DNA from: Pseudoalteromonas sp. EB27 | Lineage (GTDB): Bacteria; Pseudomonadota; Gammaproteobacteria; Enterobacterales; Alteromonadaceae | Length of the DNA stretch: 64,000 nt | Reading direction: 5' to 3' | Assembly: GCF_001974875.1 (NCBI RefSeq) | Contig: NZ_MTQD01000003.1 | Span: 124,001 to 188,000 of the forward strand | Shown here: positions 28,001 to 35,220 of the stretch, one piece after another | How positions within the stretch are numbered: the stretch's first letter is position 1 | Layout of the letters: the number at the start of each line of letters is the position of its first letter | Made by a program: the position numbers and the translations under genes | The notes under the pieces: model-generated | The model's input: only the letters and a program-made list of their open reading frames with translations | What the model was told of the DNA's origin: nothing | The model's database searches: none

Positions 28001-28388
28001 CTAATAAAATGGAACAAATGCTAAGTACTCTAAAGTTTCCATTACTATTTACAAGCATTGATACAGCGTACTGACAAGCAAGTAATGCAGGAATAAAAGA
28101 AAGTAGTGTGATTGTTGGATCGTAGCTAATATTAGTACATAGCGAAAAAGCTAGCATACCTATAAAGTGCATACTCCAGATACCAGAAGAAAATACAGTT
28201 GCTGCAGTTATATTTGCCAAACGCTGATAACGAGGGAATTTAGTTTCTTTTGCTAAATCAATGAGCTTTGTAGTAAAAAAAGCAGCAAAAATGGCTATTA
28301 ATACAGACATTGACACTAGAAGGGGATCGTAAACCCCGTTAAGTATTAGGCTTGGGTCTTGGTCTGTAATGAAGAAAGCTGATAGCAT
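25056..28388 (-). CDS. MHYT-PAS-PAS hybrid histidine kinase with receiver and HPt
   Basis: 1110 residues. The membrane part (~1-260) has three MHYT-type repeats: GIWSMHFIGMLAF, GIGTMHYSGMAAM and VAAMHYMGMAS, proposed to sense O2, CO or NO through copper. Two PAS domains follow (~270-520), the second with a PAC segment (IEYRIRHRNGNILWLLD). Next come HisKA with the phosphorylated histidine in MSHEIRTPMNS (~546), an ATPase with intact N, G1 and G2 boxes, a receiver (LVVDDIEQN, VILMDIHMP, ~829) and an HPt with IHTLKGVAGNLG (~968). It is a complete phosphorelay in one chain, feeding the HD-GYP regulator downstream. Confidence 0.93.
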   Translation of the reverse strand: MLSAFFITDQDPSLILNGVYDPLLVSMSVLIAIFAAFFTTKLIDLAKETKFPRYQRLANITAATVFSSGIWSMHFIGMLAFSLCTNISYDPTITLLSFIPALLACQYAVSMLVNSNGNFRVLSICSILLGAGIGTMHYSGMAAMELAPMLRYDPLTFGLSILVAVALSFIALYSRFNLDKFFPKLSHLQNRAISAIILGLAVAAMHYMGMASTRFVATSPLLYDDVNASAGLTFIAIAVATATVAITSVVAVLNGMVRYKMLLEEKSADESRLNAILGTAIDGIVTIDHTGIILSFNESASKIFGWHENEVQNHNIKMLMDDAIATHHDSYLLHAKNVDLGKVIGVNREIFAKHKNGHLFPIRLGVGEVNQPGQDPLYVGFITDLTEQRALQKSLEEKEQKYRSLMDNMPGVAFRCQFDDNWTMLFISPSINELTGYNPNEFTEHCIEFNDLILKSDQQPIVDAVTKAVEEKRQYSIEYRIRHRNGNILWLLDKGSIDFDTQGQAKWIDGVLVDITERKEYEEKLEQAKFKAEEAAYAKQSFMANMSHEIRTPMNSIIGFSDLLMDTPLDREQQKHLVTVNNAARSLLRLLNEILDSAKLERGKLTIEPVHFNLKPVIDSIISTFWLEAKKKDLDLKLHIKESVSTTYYGDPDRLRQVLTNLIGNAIKFTEKGSVTVTVGMTQNQHLFFEVQDTGIGIAKDRIQAVFQPFEQADGTTTRRFGGTGLGTTISKQLVELMGGTINLVSELGRGTCFYFSLPLAIGDETKIDHFDGLHTQLPALRILVVDDIEQNTELLSLLLSRDQHAVTKASNGLEAIKVFEEQDFDVILMDIHMPLCDGIQATQKIRAIENQRQIKYTPIIALTASVLQQDKLTAKKAGMNGFANKPIDINQLNQEIAQVLGLGIAKEMVISQSDPKAQHIDFEKGLALWGSKCKQLTEITKFISDSNKRFEILFSDKLSNIKDADSLIHTLKGVAGNLGLITLMKLLADLEQKQSDTKVISILDDIKSELTVISQLLSSNTCDKPSSKSEGNSLDTLLIDEVKSLCEILYKDAQNAELNDELLAKLQRGAPSSFQNEVNDIAEAFDEFDFDKAHEILESLLEKLTNNEY

Positions 28389-28680
28389 AACGGCTCAAAA
28401 TATAATCTTTATTTTACAAGTTTAATCTAATTTACTAATAAATAAACCGTTATTTCTGATAGCGCTATTAAGTAACGACTATTTAGCCGGTTTGTTTGTT
28501 ATTTTGTTAGTAAAGTAAATGAGGTGTTTTTTATTTTTTTAACTTAAAAAAAAAGACGTCTGAATTTATAGTCCATTATAATAAAGTGGATTAGTGGCTA
28601 AGTGTGGCTGTATACCTATAGGTTTAAAATTGATGGTAATATGGATTATATAAACGAATACAATATTTAGAGTTTAGATA

Positions 28681-29367
28681 GTGTTTGAATACCAACTGAA
28701 AAAGAGTACTAGACGTAAAACAGTCGCAATAAAGGTGCATAGCCACAAGGTAACTGTGTATGCACCACATTTTGTTGCAAAAAAACACATTGATACTTGG
28801 TTATTTGACAAACAAGAGTGGGTTGCAGAGCAATTAAAAAAACAATCGTCAATTGATGACACTAAGCAGTATCCCTTCAAATCTAAAAAAATCAGTGTTT
28901 TTTCAGAGATGATTTATTTGAGATTAGAGCCAGGTCAATATTCTAAAGTAACTTCGTATGATGAACACTTACTAATTACAATATCTCCTCGAGTTAAAAA
29001 TGACTTTCAAAAGTACCAGCAGCTATTAGAAACTTATTTAAAAGAGCAGCTTATTGCATACATAGAAATGCGTTTAGCGTATTTCTGCACTCTAATGGGT
29101 GAAGAGTTGCCAAATGATTTAAAAATAGGTGTTTATAAACGCAAGTGGGGGAGTTGTAATAGTAAGCGAGAACTCACTTTTAATTTACATCTTATAGGAG
29201 CCCCTTACCACGCTATAGATTATGTGATTGTTCATGAACTTGCTCACTTAAAGTATTTAAACCACAGCAAAGCTTTTTGGCAACGGGTAGAGACGTTTTT
29301 TCCCGATTACAAAACATCCTCTAATTGGTTAAAACAAAATGGTATGAGTTTACAATGGGTGTTTTGA
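28681..29367 (+). CDS. YgjP-like (DUF45) zinc metallopeptidase-domain protein
   Basis: 228 residues from a GTG start. The C-terminal half has the DUF45/WLM hallmark: YKRKWGSCNSKRELTFNLHLIGAP and the zinc site VIVHELAHLKYLNHSKAFW, in which HELAH plus the later H form the HExxH-type ligand set. Known members are YgjP/UPF0758-neighbour proteins with unclear substrates. Directly after its stop lies the GAATATAG repeat. No signal peptide, so cytoplasmic. Confidence 0.88.
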   Translation: MFEYQLKKSTRRKTVAIKVHSHKVTVYAPHFVAKKHIDTWLFDKQEWVAEQLKKQSSIDDTKQYPFKSKKISVFSEMIYLRLEPGQYSKVTSYDEHLLITISPRVKNDFQKYQQLLETYLKEQLIAYIEMRLAYFCTLMGEELPNDLKIGVYKRKWGSCNSKRELTFNLHLIGAPYHAIDYVIVHELAHLKYLNHSKAFWQRVETFFPDYKTSSNWLKQNGMSLQWVF

Positions 29368-29374
29368 TGTTACT

Positions 29375-29470
29375 GAATATAGGAATATAGGAATATAGGA
29401 ATATAGGAATATAGGAATATAGGAATATAGGAATATAGGAATATAGGAATATAGGAATATAGGAATATAG
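29375..29470. repeat. 12-copy tandem repeat of GAATATAG
   Basis: Twelve perfect head-to-tail copies of the 8-mer GAATATAG (CTATATTC on the other strand), followed by a partial copy GAATAG. It fills the gap between the YgjP-like gene and the 3' end of the tRNA-Tyr pair. The perfection of the copies suggests recent expansion by slippage. Confidence 0.97.
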
Positions 29471-29484
29471 GAATAGTAGAAAAG

Positions 29485-29569
29485 TGGTGGAGGGAGCTGG
29501 ATTCGAACCAGCGAAGGCTGAGCCGTCAGATTTACAGTCTGATCCCTTTGGCCGCTCGGGAACCCCTCC
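29485..29569 (-). tRNA. tRNA-Tyr (GUA), copy 2 of the transcript
   Basis: 85 nt including encoded CCA. Acceptor GGAGGGG pairs with TCCCTCC plus discriminator A; the anticodon arm reads CAGACTGTAAATCTG with anticodon GTA; a long variable arm and GGTTCGAATCC T arm are present, as in class II tRNA-Tyr. Identical in sequence to the copy at 29619-29703. Confidence 0.97.
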
Positions 29570-29618
29570 ACACTAATTTTATTGCATTTGGCCCCACTTA
29601 ACTTAGCGGTAAGAAAAG

Positions 29619-29703
29619 TGGTGGAGGGAGCTGGATTCGAACCAGCGAAGGCTGAGCCGTCAGATTTACAGTCTGATCCCTTTGGCCGCTCGGGAACCCC
29701 TCC
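29619..29703 (-). tRNA. tRNA-Tyr (GUA), copy 1 of the transcript
   Basis: Identical 85-nt tRNA-Tyr, separated from the second copy by a 49-bp spacer. Nearest the promoter at 29719-29746, so the two are probably transcribed as a tandem precursor. The first bases after CCA (CTTTTCT) are the same for both copies, a trace of the duplication. Confidence 0.97.
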
Positions 29704-29718
29704 AATGCAACGGCGCTG

Positions 29719-29746
29719 ATAATAGCAAATTGCGTATTTAAGTAAA
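29719..29746 (-). promoter_or_regulatory. Promoter of the tRNA-Tyr pair
   Basis: On the minus strand: -35 TTTACT (29746-29741), 16-bp spacer, -10 TATTAT (29724-29719) with a TG two bases before it, then a GC-rich discriminator (CAGCGCCG), as expected for a growth-rate-regulated stable RNA promoter. Confidence 0.7.
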
Positions 29747-29815
29747 GAAAAAAGCTAAAGAAAATTGAAATAAAGCCGATAAATATCTATCAGTTACCAC
29801 AATCGGCTAAAGACT

Positions 29816-30343
29816 ATGCAAATAGATGATTTGTTAATCACAGAGAGTCAGTTAAACAGTAGACTCAATAATAGTGTGCATGAAAATCGCCGTGGCGAAT
29901 TTGCACTATTATTAGCGATGCTGTCACATGACGCACTCGACTTTAGTCAATTTCATTTACCAAAAACTGAAATAGATAATTTAGTTATAGAAGAAGAGGC
30001 GTTAAGAAAGCAATTTGGCGCAGGTCCAAAGCAACTTTTAGCCCCTGATGAATATAATATGTTGGTTGGACAATTTAATGCTTCATTAATATCCCAAGAA
30101 GGAGAGCGCTGTGGTATGACAAGTATTAAGCTAAGACAATGCTTAAGCCCTGAACCACTTGCGATTAGAAATGATGATAAGCATATTCCACTTAATATAA
30201 TAGATAACTGTGAGCTTGCTGTCAGAAGAAGAATTAAAAGCGAGCAAACACAACTAGCTAACCCCCCTATAGATGCGGCTGCTTTTTACGACAGCCTCAA
30301 TAATGATTCATTACATCAACCACTTCACCTTATTGCTGTGTGA
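29816..30343 (+). CDS. Small conserved protein, possibly VC2046/SO_2500 family
   Basis: 175 residues, soluble, no signal peptide. The N terminus (ITESQLNSRLNNSVHENRRGEFALLLAMLSHDALDFSQF) and overall length recall the VC2046/SO_2500 family of vibrios and shewanellas, whose function is unknown. No catalytic motif is visible. A 7-bp inverted repeat (AGCCGAT 29774-29780 with ATCGGCT 29802-29808) lies just before a weak ribosome site and could affect initiation. Confidence 0.6.
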   Translation: MQIDDLLITESQLNSRLNNSVHENRRGEFALLLAMLSHDALDFSQFHLPKTEIDNLVIEEEALRKQFGAGPKQLLAPDEYNMLVGQFNASLISQEGERCGMTSIKLRQCLSPEPLAIRNDDKHIPLNIIDNCELAVRRRIKSEQTQLANPPIDAAAFYDSLNNDSLHQPLHLIAV

Positions 30344-30458
30344 TATATGATTGTAATAATCATCAGTTAATATATGCTTTATAACGGGTCTGCTTTATAT
30401 ATTTGCTAATAATTGATTTAATGAAAAAAAAGCATCCAAAAATTAAATGCAATTGCTA

Positions 30459-30494
30459 TAATGGCATCAAATGGTATGACATGAAATGCCATTA
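30459..30494. promoter_or_regulatory. Inverted repeat over the putative -10 of the DUF6172 gene
   Basis: TAATGGCAT (30459-30467) and ATGCCATTA (30486-30494) form a perfect 9-bp inverted repeat with an 18-nt centre; a TATAAT at 30457-30462 overlaps the left arm. It could be an operator or an mRNA leader hairpin. The gene starts 29 bp downstream. Confidence 0.45.
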
Positions 30495-30522
30495 TCATTA
30501 AACCAAGGTAATTAGGAACGTA

Positions 30523-30825
30523 ATGAAGAAAACATTCACGCTAAATCACGAGAAAATCAAATACCCTCGTATGGTTGATGCTGCAAAGCACGAAGTGAAA
30601 AAATATTTGAAAAGAGAGCGTAATAAAACGCTACCTGAAGATGCTGACTATTGGGCATTTGACTGTAAGTTTGGTAACACAGCTGAAGATGCGCAAGTTG
30701 TGCACGTTGCTGAATTAAGTAACCAAATTGGCGAAATTGAAAAGCAAGGTTTGACCTCTTTCTATGTAGAGATTTTAGCTCGACCTGCTCAACGTCAACA
30801 GTTAGATTTAGATGATGACGAATAA
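30523..30825 (+). CDS. DUF6172 family protein
   Basis: 100 residues, highly charged. MKKTFTLNHEKIKYPRMVDAAKHEVKKYLKRERNKTLPEDADYWAFDC and LTSFYVEILARPAQRQ match DUF6172 in length and blocks. No function is known. The acidic tail (LDLDDDE) and basic N-terminal half suggest nucleic-acid or ribosome association, but that is a guess. Single-gene unit with an inverted repeat at its promoter and a terminator behind. Confidence 0.8.
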   Translation: MKKTFTLNHEKIKYPRMVDAAKHEVKKYLKRERNKTLPEDADYWAFDCKFGNTAEDAQVVHVAELSNQIGEIEKQGLTSFYVEILARPAQRQQLDLDDDE

Positions 30826-30855
30826 CATTTAATTTAATTAAGTGTTCGAAGTTTT

Positions 30856-30882
30856 AAAATGAGCCCAAGTGGCTCATTTTTT
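30856..30882 (+). terminator. Terminator after the DUF6172 gene
   Basis: AAAATGAGCC (30856-30865) with GGCTCATTTT (30871-30880), loop CAAGT, T run. Confidence 0.9.
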
Positions 30883-31017
30883 GTTTTTATGTATTAAAGA
30901 TTCACCATAAATCACTTTATTAGTAACTAATAAGTAGAACTTTACTTTATTAACATTTGCATAACAAAATATAGTGATATAGGGTGTGTTTAATAAAAAA
31001 AACAAAACAGTTGTACC

Positions 31018-31935
31018 ATGCCGATAAATTACTCTGACCATCAATTAAAATTAAGCTTAAAGAACTCTAAGGTACTTGTCGTTGACGATCAGCTATTGAG
31101 TCTCATAGTATTGAAAAAAATATTATCAGAGCATTTTAGTGTAACAACAACGAGCTGTGGTGAGGATGCGATTGAAATTTGTAAGCATAATCCGCCAGAT
31201 ATAATACTACTCGATATTAATATGGAAGGAATGAGTGGTATTGAAACATGTCTTAAATTAAAAAACATATCTGAAACACAAGATATTCCTGTTATTTTTG
31301 TTACCTCATCTGAAAATCAAGAAGAAGAGTGCTGGGAGGCCGGGGCTGTAGATTTTATAAAGAAACCAACTAACTCGGAAACTTTATATAGAAGGGTGCG
31401 CGCCCATATTACGATGAAACTGCAACATGACTTACTCAATCAAAAAGTATTTCTAGATGATTTAACAAAGGTATTCAATCGTCGTTATTTTGATGCGCAT
31501 TTTTCTAAAATGGAACGAAGCGCTTTGCGAGAAAAAGTCGACTATGCGCTCTTACTCATCGATATAGATTACTTTAAGCAATACAACGATCTTTATGGTC
31601 ATGTGCAAGGTGATACGGTTTTAAACCTTGTTGCACAAACTATTACTAATAGTTTGCAAAGACCAACCGATTTTGTTGCGCGTTACGGCGGCGAAGAGTT
31701 TGTAGTTGTCCTACCGCATACAAGCATTGAAGGTGCAATTTGTGTTGCTGATAAAATTAAACAAAATGTGGTCGATTTAGGAATATTACACAGATATTCA
31801 GAATATGACTTTGTGACGATTAGTATTGGCGGTGCAACCCTACAACCATATGTAAATAACAAAAACACGTTGCAGATCGCAGATGAAAAAATGTATGAGT
31901 CCAAAATGCAAGGTCGTAATCAAGTGTGTTTTTAA
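31018..31935 (+). CDS. Response regulator diguanylate cyclase (REC-GGDEF)
   Basis: 305 residues. Receiver domain ~residues 15-130 (VLVVDDQ, IILLDINMEGMSGIE, PVIFVTSSE, DFIKKPTN); GGDEF domain ~145-305 with active motif RYGGEEFVVVLP. The product-inhibition site RxxD is present as RPTD exactly five residues before GGEEF. It should make c-di-GMP from two GTP when phosphorylated. No kinase is adjacent; the hybrid kinase at 25-28 kb is the nearest. Confidence 0.94.
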   Translation: MPINYSDHQLKLSLKNSKVLVVDDQLLSLIVLKKILSEHFSVTTTSCGEDAIEICKHNPPDIILLDINMEGMSGIETCLKLKNISETQDIPVIFVTSSENQEEECWEAGAVDFIKKPTNSETLYRRVRAHITMKLQHDLLNQKVFLDDLTKVFNRRYFDAHFSKMERSALREKVDYALLLIDIDYFKQYNDLYGHVQGDTVLNLVAQTITNSLQRPTDFVARYGGEEFVVVLPHTSIEGAICVADKIKQNVVDLGILHRYSEYDFVTISIGGATLQPYVNNKNTLQIADEKMYESKMQGRNQVCF

Positions 31936-32009
31936 GTTTAGCTAGCTAATAAATCACTCTGCCACTTAAAAACACCTTGTAGGTAATAAATATTAAATAA
32001 GATTATTTA

Positions 32010-32489
32010 TTACACGCTATGACATTTTTTGTACTTTTTATTGCTACCACATGGGCAGTCATCATTTCTGCCCACTCTAATATCTTCAACTGGGTATATA
32101 GTGCCATCTAAATAACGCCACTTGGAATATTCTTTAATAAACTGCGACTTTTCGTGAAGCTCACAAAATAAGTTTTGATAAAAATACTGGGCTTTAAATT
32201 CTACATTGCCAGTATTGTCATCATGGCTTGACCCAATTACATCAAGATTTATAAATCGACAGCTGTTAGCAAAATCATTGATTTCTTTAACCGGATTCTC
32301 AGCTTGTTTTTCTTTTGCGTAGGTTTGATAAACATATTTTGCATTTTTAATTACATAAGCACTGAATCTTGAGCGCATAAGTTGTTCAGGAGTGTCAGCT
32401 TGTTTAACAGATAAGTGAAGCGGCTCGCAGCAATCGGCATAATTGTGCCCACTGCTGCAAAAACATAATGTGGTATCGAGTGAGGTCAT
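32010..32489 (-). CDS. ychJ: YchJ-family SEC-C motif protein
   Basis: 159 residues. It has a cysteine cluster at each end: CFCSSGHNYADCC at the N terminus and the SEC-C zinc motif DDCPCGSNKKYKKCH at the C terminus, around an NTF2-like core (MRSRFSAYVIKNAKYVYQTY). SEC-C motifs resemble the SecA zinc tail that contacts SecB or ribosomes. Function of YchJ is not established. Upstream of it on the same strand lies the sulA-like gene. Confidence 0.88.
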   Translation of the reverse strand: MTSLDTTLCFCSSGHNYADCCEPLHLSVKQADTPEQLMRSRFSAYVIKNAKYVYQTYAKEKQAENPVKEINDFANSCRFINLDVIGSSHDDNTGNVEFKAQYFYQNLFCELHEKSQFIKEYSKWRYLDGTIYPVEDIRVGRNDDCPCGSNKKYKKCHSV

Positions 32490-32527
32490 AATAATAATAC
32501 AAAGTTTAAAACATTAGTTTAACAAGC

Positions 32528-32962
32528 TTATTGGGCGAGTGATATCTCTGTTGTTTGAGACTTTTTAGTAAAACAGTATAGTTTTGTATTCGTTTTACTT
32601 AAATCGAACGATAAATTAGTCAGTAGTTGGTTATTAACTATATCGGTCCAAGTAATTACCGCTGCAAAGTTTCCGTTATGTAATGCAGAGTTTAATACAT
32701 ACTCTAGATTTACTAAGTGCTTTTGTCTAATAACAAGTAATTTACTTGTATCAATAGAGCATGAGTCAAGTAAAGCTTTACTCGGTACATGATCTGGAGC
32801 AATTAATAACGTCCATGCATTAGAGCTGTTGTATTGGTGTAATACTTTTAAAAGCTCAAAGGTCGCTGAAATCTCATCTTCAATTTGAATCAAATTCACG
32901 CAATCGCTTTGCTCATCTTGTTGGTAACTTTTAACTGTTCTTACGGTAATAGGCTGTAACAT
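32528..32962 (-). CDS. sulA: SulA-like cell division inhibitor
   Basis: 144 residues from the ATG at 32962; a GTG at 32974 is also possible and neither has a strong ribosome site. The block NAWTLLIAPDHVPSKALLDSCSIDTSKLLVIRQKHLVNLEYVLNSALHNGNFAAVITW parallels E. coli SulA (..RWQLWLTPQQKL..LTKVMQISQ..AL..GNYSVVIGW). SulA blocks FtsZ polymerisation during the SOS response. A near-consensus LexA box lies 11 bp upstream, which fits that role. Confidence 0.72.
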   Translation of the reverse strand: MLQPITVRTVKSYQQDEQSDCVNLIQIEDEISATFELLKVLHQYNSSNAWTLLIAPDHVPSKALLDSCSIDTSKLLVIRQKHLVNLEYVLNSALHNGNFAAVITWTDIVNNQLLTNLSFDLSKTNTKLYCFTKKSQTTEISLAQ

Positions 32963-32984
32963 AATTTCACTCACTGGGTTTTTA

Positions 32985-33004
32985 TACAGTATTCATATAC
33001 AGTA
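32985..33004 (-). promoter_or_regulatory. LexA-box-like site upstream of the sulA-like gene
   Basis: On the minus strand TACTGTATATGAATACTGTA matches 17 of 20 positions of the E. coli LexA consensus, with CTG intact on one side but CTG instead of CAG on the other. Further TATACAGT half-sites lie at 33008-33015 and, more weakly, 33048-33055. Confidence 0.55.
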
Positions 33005-33185
33005 GTTTATACAGTGCTTTCGTGCAAGCATTTTATGCTATTTATTTGTACAGTTATTCAGCTTTTGATCATTTTTTTTGTTTTTTTAATTTATAATTCT
33101 TTATTAATCAGTTTGTTATGGAGTTGTTTTTGAAAAGGGATTCTAAAAATAAATTTTTGAGTCGTGTCTTCATTACTGGCTTTTG

Positions 33186-33243
33186 TACTGTATAAGACTA
33201 TTACTACAACCATATACAGTACTTTCAAACACTGTATACAGTA
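33186..33243. repeat. Widely spaced LexA-type half-sites
   Basis: TACTGTATA (33186-33194) and TATACAGTA (33213-33221) are perfect LexA half-sites but 18 bp apart instead of 2; TATACAGTA recurs at 33235-33243 within ACTGTATACAGT. The stretch lies between the sulA-like leader and the end of the Sel1 gene, in a 286-bp gap that has no gene. Confidence 0.6.
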
Positions 33244-33260
33244 CTTTTTCCATAGTTAGC

Positions 33261-33725
33261 CTATGTGTTTTCACTCGTGCGAGGGATCATATGAGAAAAC
33301 TGAAGTTGGTGGATTTGTTCGTACAAACTTGCCGCATAACATTGAGCATCTTTAAATCGCTTAGTTTCGATATGTTTGCGTATATCTGTAACTGCTGCAG
33401 TGGCAGGTGCGTACCCTTGGCTACTTGCTAGGCTTAACCAAGCTACAGCATGAAATACACTTTGTGGTACGCCTTCACCTTTCACAAAAAATAAACCTAA
33501 ATAAAACTGTGCTCTATGGTTTCCCGCCATTGCAGCAAGGCGCATCCATTTTGCAGCCAATGGAGCTTGATTATTTTTTAAATAATATAGGGCTTTATTT
33601 AACGTACTTTGCTCATCTTTTTTATTATCAACGGGCACAGAGGTATTTTCGGGTTGAGTAACAAAACCTAAAATATTATCTAGCTGTTGCTCTAAGTCTT
33701 GCTCACAAGGTGTTGTTTTAAGCAT
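33261..33725 (-). CDS. Sel1-like repeat protein
   Basis: 154 residues. Two Sel1/TPR-like units are visible: NQAPLAAKWMRLAAMAGNHRAQFYLGLFFVKGEGVPQ and SVFHAVAWLSLASSQGYAPATAAVTDIRK. No signal peptide, so probably cytoplasmic. Such repeats bind partner proteins; the partner is unknown. Divergent from the purine permease gene. Confidence 0.8.
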   Translation of the reverse strand: MLKTTPCEQDLEQQLDNILGFVTQPENTSVPVDNKKDEQSTLNKALYYLKNNQAPLAAKWMRLAAMAGNHRAQFYLGLFFVKGEGVPQSVFHAVAWLSLASSQGYAPATAAVTDIRKHIETKRFKDAQCYAASLYEQIHQLQFSHMIPRTSENT

Positions 33726-33843
33726 ATTGGTTCATTTATTATTTTAACTACTTTAACAGTTTAGTATATAGCAAGGTAAAATGTCCTGTAAAAGATAATT
33801 TTTATGTTAAAATCTCGTCACTTTTTACTATCACAAGTTTATT

Positions 33844-35136
33844 ATGTTCGAAGCCTTATTTAAACTGAGCGAAAATAATTCAACAGTTAAACGCGAATGC
33901 GTTGCTGGCCTAACTACCTTTATAACTATGGTATACATTGTATTTGTAAACCCGGCTATGCTCGCAGAGGCAGGGATGGATCAAGGGGCTGCATTTGTAG
34001 CGACATGTATAGCAGCTGCGATAGGCTGTTTCATAATGGGTTTATGGGCTAATTATCCATTAGCATTAGCGCCGGGTATGGGGCTAAATGCCTTTTTTAC
34101 TTATGGTGTCGTATTAGGGATGGGCTATACCTGGCAAGCCGCGTTAGGGGCTGTATTTATGTCGGGTTGTATATTTTTGTTTTTAAGCTTATTTAAAGTC
34201 AGAGAGTGGATTATTAATGCCATACCTCTGGTGCTCAAGCGAGCAATCGCAACGGGAATAGGTGCTTTTTTAGCATTAATTGCCCTTAAAAATGCAGGCA
34301 TTATTGTCTCAAGCCCGGCAACATTAGTGCAGTTGGGCGACATTACTTCTCCAGGACCGTTATTGGCTATATTAAGCTTTTTTGTAATTGCAGCACTTTT
34401 ATACCGCGACTTTAAAAGTGGCGTGCTTATTAGTATTTTATTAGTGACTGGCATTGCTCTAAGTTTTGGGCTTGTTGAATATCACGGCGTTATGGCTATG
34501 CCACCATCAATAATGCCTACTTTTATGCAGCTAGATTTTGCAGCCGCTTTTGATATATCAATGATGAGTGTTATTTTTGCTTTCTTGTTTGTCGATCTTT
34601 TTGATACTTCGGGTACGTTAGTTGCTGTAACTCAAAAAGCAGGTTTAGCTGATGAAAAAGGTAACATGCCTCGTTTAGGGCGCGCACTAAGTGCTGACAG
34701 CTCAGCAACAATTGCAGGTGCGATGCTAGGCACGTCTACGACTACATCGTACATAGAATCGGTTGCTGGTGTATCTGTTGGCGGACGTACTGGCTTAACG
34801 GCTGTAGTTGTAGGTATTTGCTTTTTACTAATGATGTTTTTTGCACCGCTTGCACAAATGGTACCGGCATATGCAACGGCGGGCGCCATTTTATATGTCG
34901 CTGTGCTGATGCTGCAAAACTTAAAGTTTGTAAACTGGGATGATATGACCGATGCAATTCCTGTTACTGTGGTATTACTAATGACACCACTAACGTTTTC
35001 GATTGCGCATGGTATTGCACTTGGTTTTATATCTTATACAGCGGTTAAAGTATTGTGCGGTAAGCAAGATCAAGTCAGTATTAGTGTTTGGATATTAACA
35101 GCCTTGTTTGTTTTCAAGTTTGCATTTTTGTCTTAA
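33844..35136 (+). CDS. NCS2-family purine permease (AzgA/GhxP-like)
   Basis: 430 residues with about 12 to 14 membrane helices. The N-terminal VKRECVAGLTTFITMVYIVFVNPAML, LALAPGMGLNAFFTYGVV, the FLFVDLFDTSGTLVAVTQKAGL block and LGTSTTTSYIESVAGVSVGGRTGLTAVVVG are the hallmarks of the AzgA subfamily, which imports adenine, guanine or hypoxanthine with protons. Which base is used here cannot be decided. No purine riboswitch or PurR box was recognised in the leader. Confidence 0.92.
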   Translation: MFEALFKLSENNSTVKRECVAGLTTFITMVYIVFVNPAMLAEAGMDQGAAFVATCIAAAIGCFIMGLWANYPLALAPGMGLNAFFTYGVVLGMGYTWQAALGAVFMSGCIFLFLSLFKVREWIINAIPLVLKRAIATGIGAFLALIALKNAGIIVSSPATLVQLGDITSPGPLLAILSFFVIAALLYRDFKSGVLISILLVTGIALSFGLVEYHGVMAMPPSIMPTFMQLDFAAAFDISMMSVIFAFLFVDLFDTSGTLVAVTQKAGLADEKGNMPRLGRALSADSSATIAGAMLGTSTTTSYIESVAGVSVGGRTGLTAVVVGICFLLMMFFAPLAQMVPAYATAGAILYVAVLMLQNLKFVNWDDMTDAIPVTVVLLMTPLTFSIAHGIALGFISYTAVKVLCGKQDQVSISVWILTALFVFKFAFLS

Positions 35137-35154
35137 TAGCTAACAAAAAATACA

Positions 35155-35194
35155 AAAAAAGCCTGCATAAATTTTAATTTATGCAGGCTTTTTT
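35155..35194. terminator. Bidirectional terminator between convergent genes
   Basis: GCCTGCATAAATT (35161-35173) pairs with AATTTATGCAGGC (35176-35188), flanked by A7 and T6, so it can act on both strands. Confidence 0.92.
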
Positions 35195-35220
35195 AATGCT
35201 TATTTTTTAGTATATTAACG

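Noticed and set aside
28389..28680. Regulatory elements in the 292-bp gap before the YgjP-like gene
   Set aside because: Only small palindromes such as ACCTATAGGT were seen; nothing strong enough to report.
29375..29470. Possible CRISPR array
   Set aside because: Units are 8 bp and directly adjacent with no spacers, and there are no cas genes.
29350..29571. Leftward open frame with a repeated YIPIFLYS pattern
   Set aside because: It is produced by the GAATATAG repeat and runs into a tRNA gene; not a protein.
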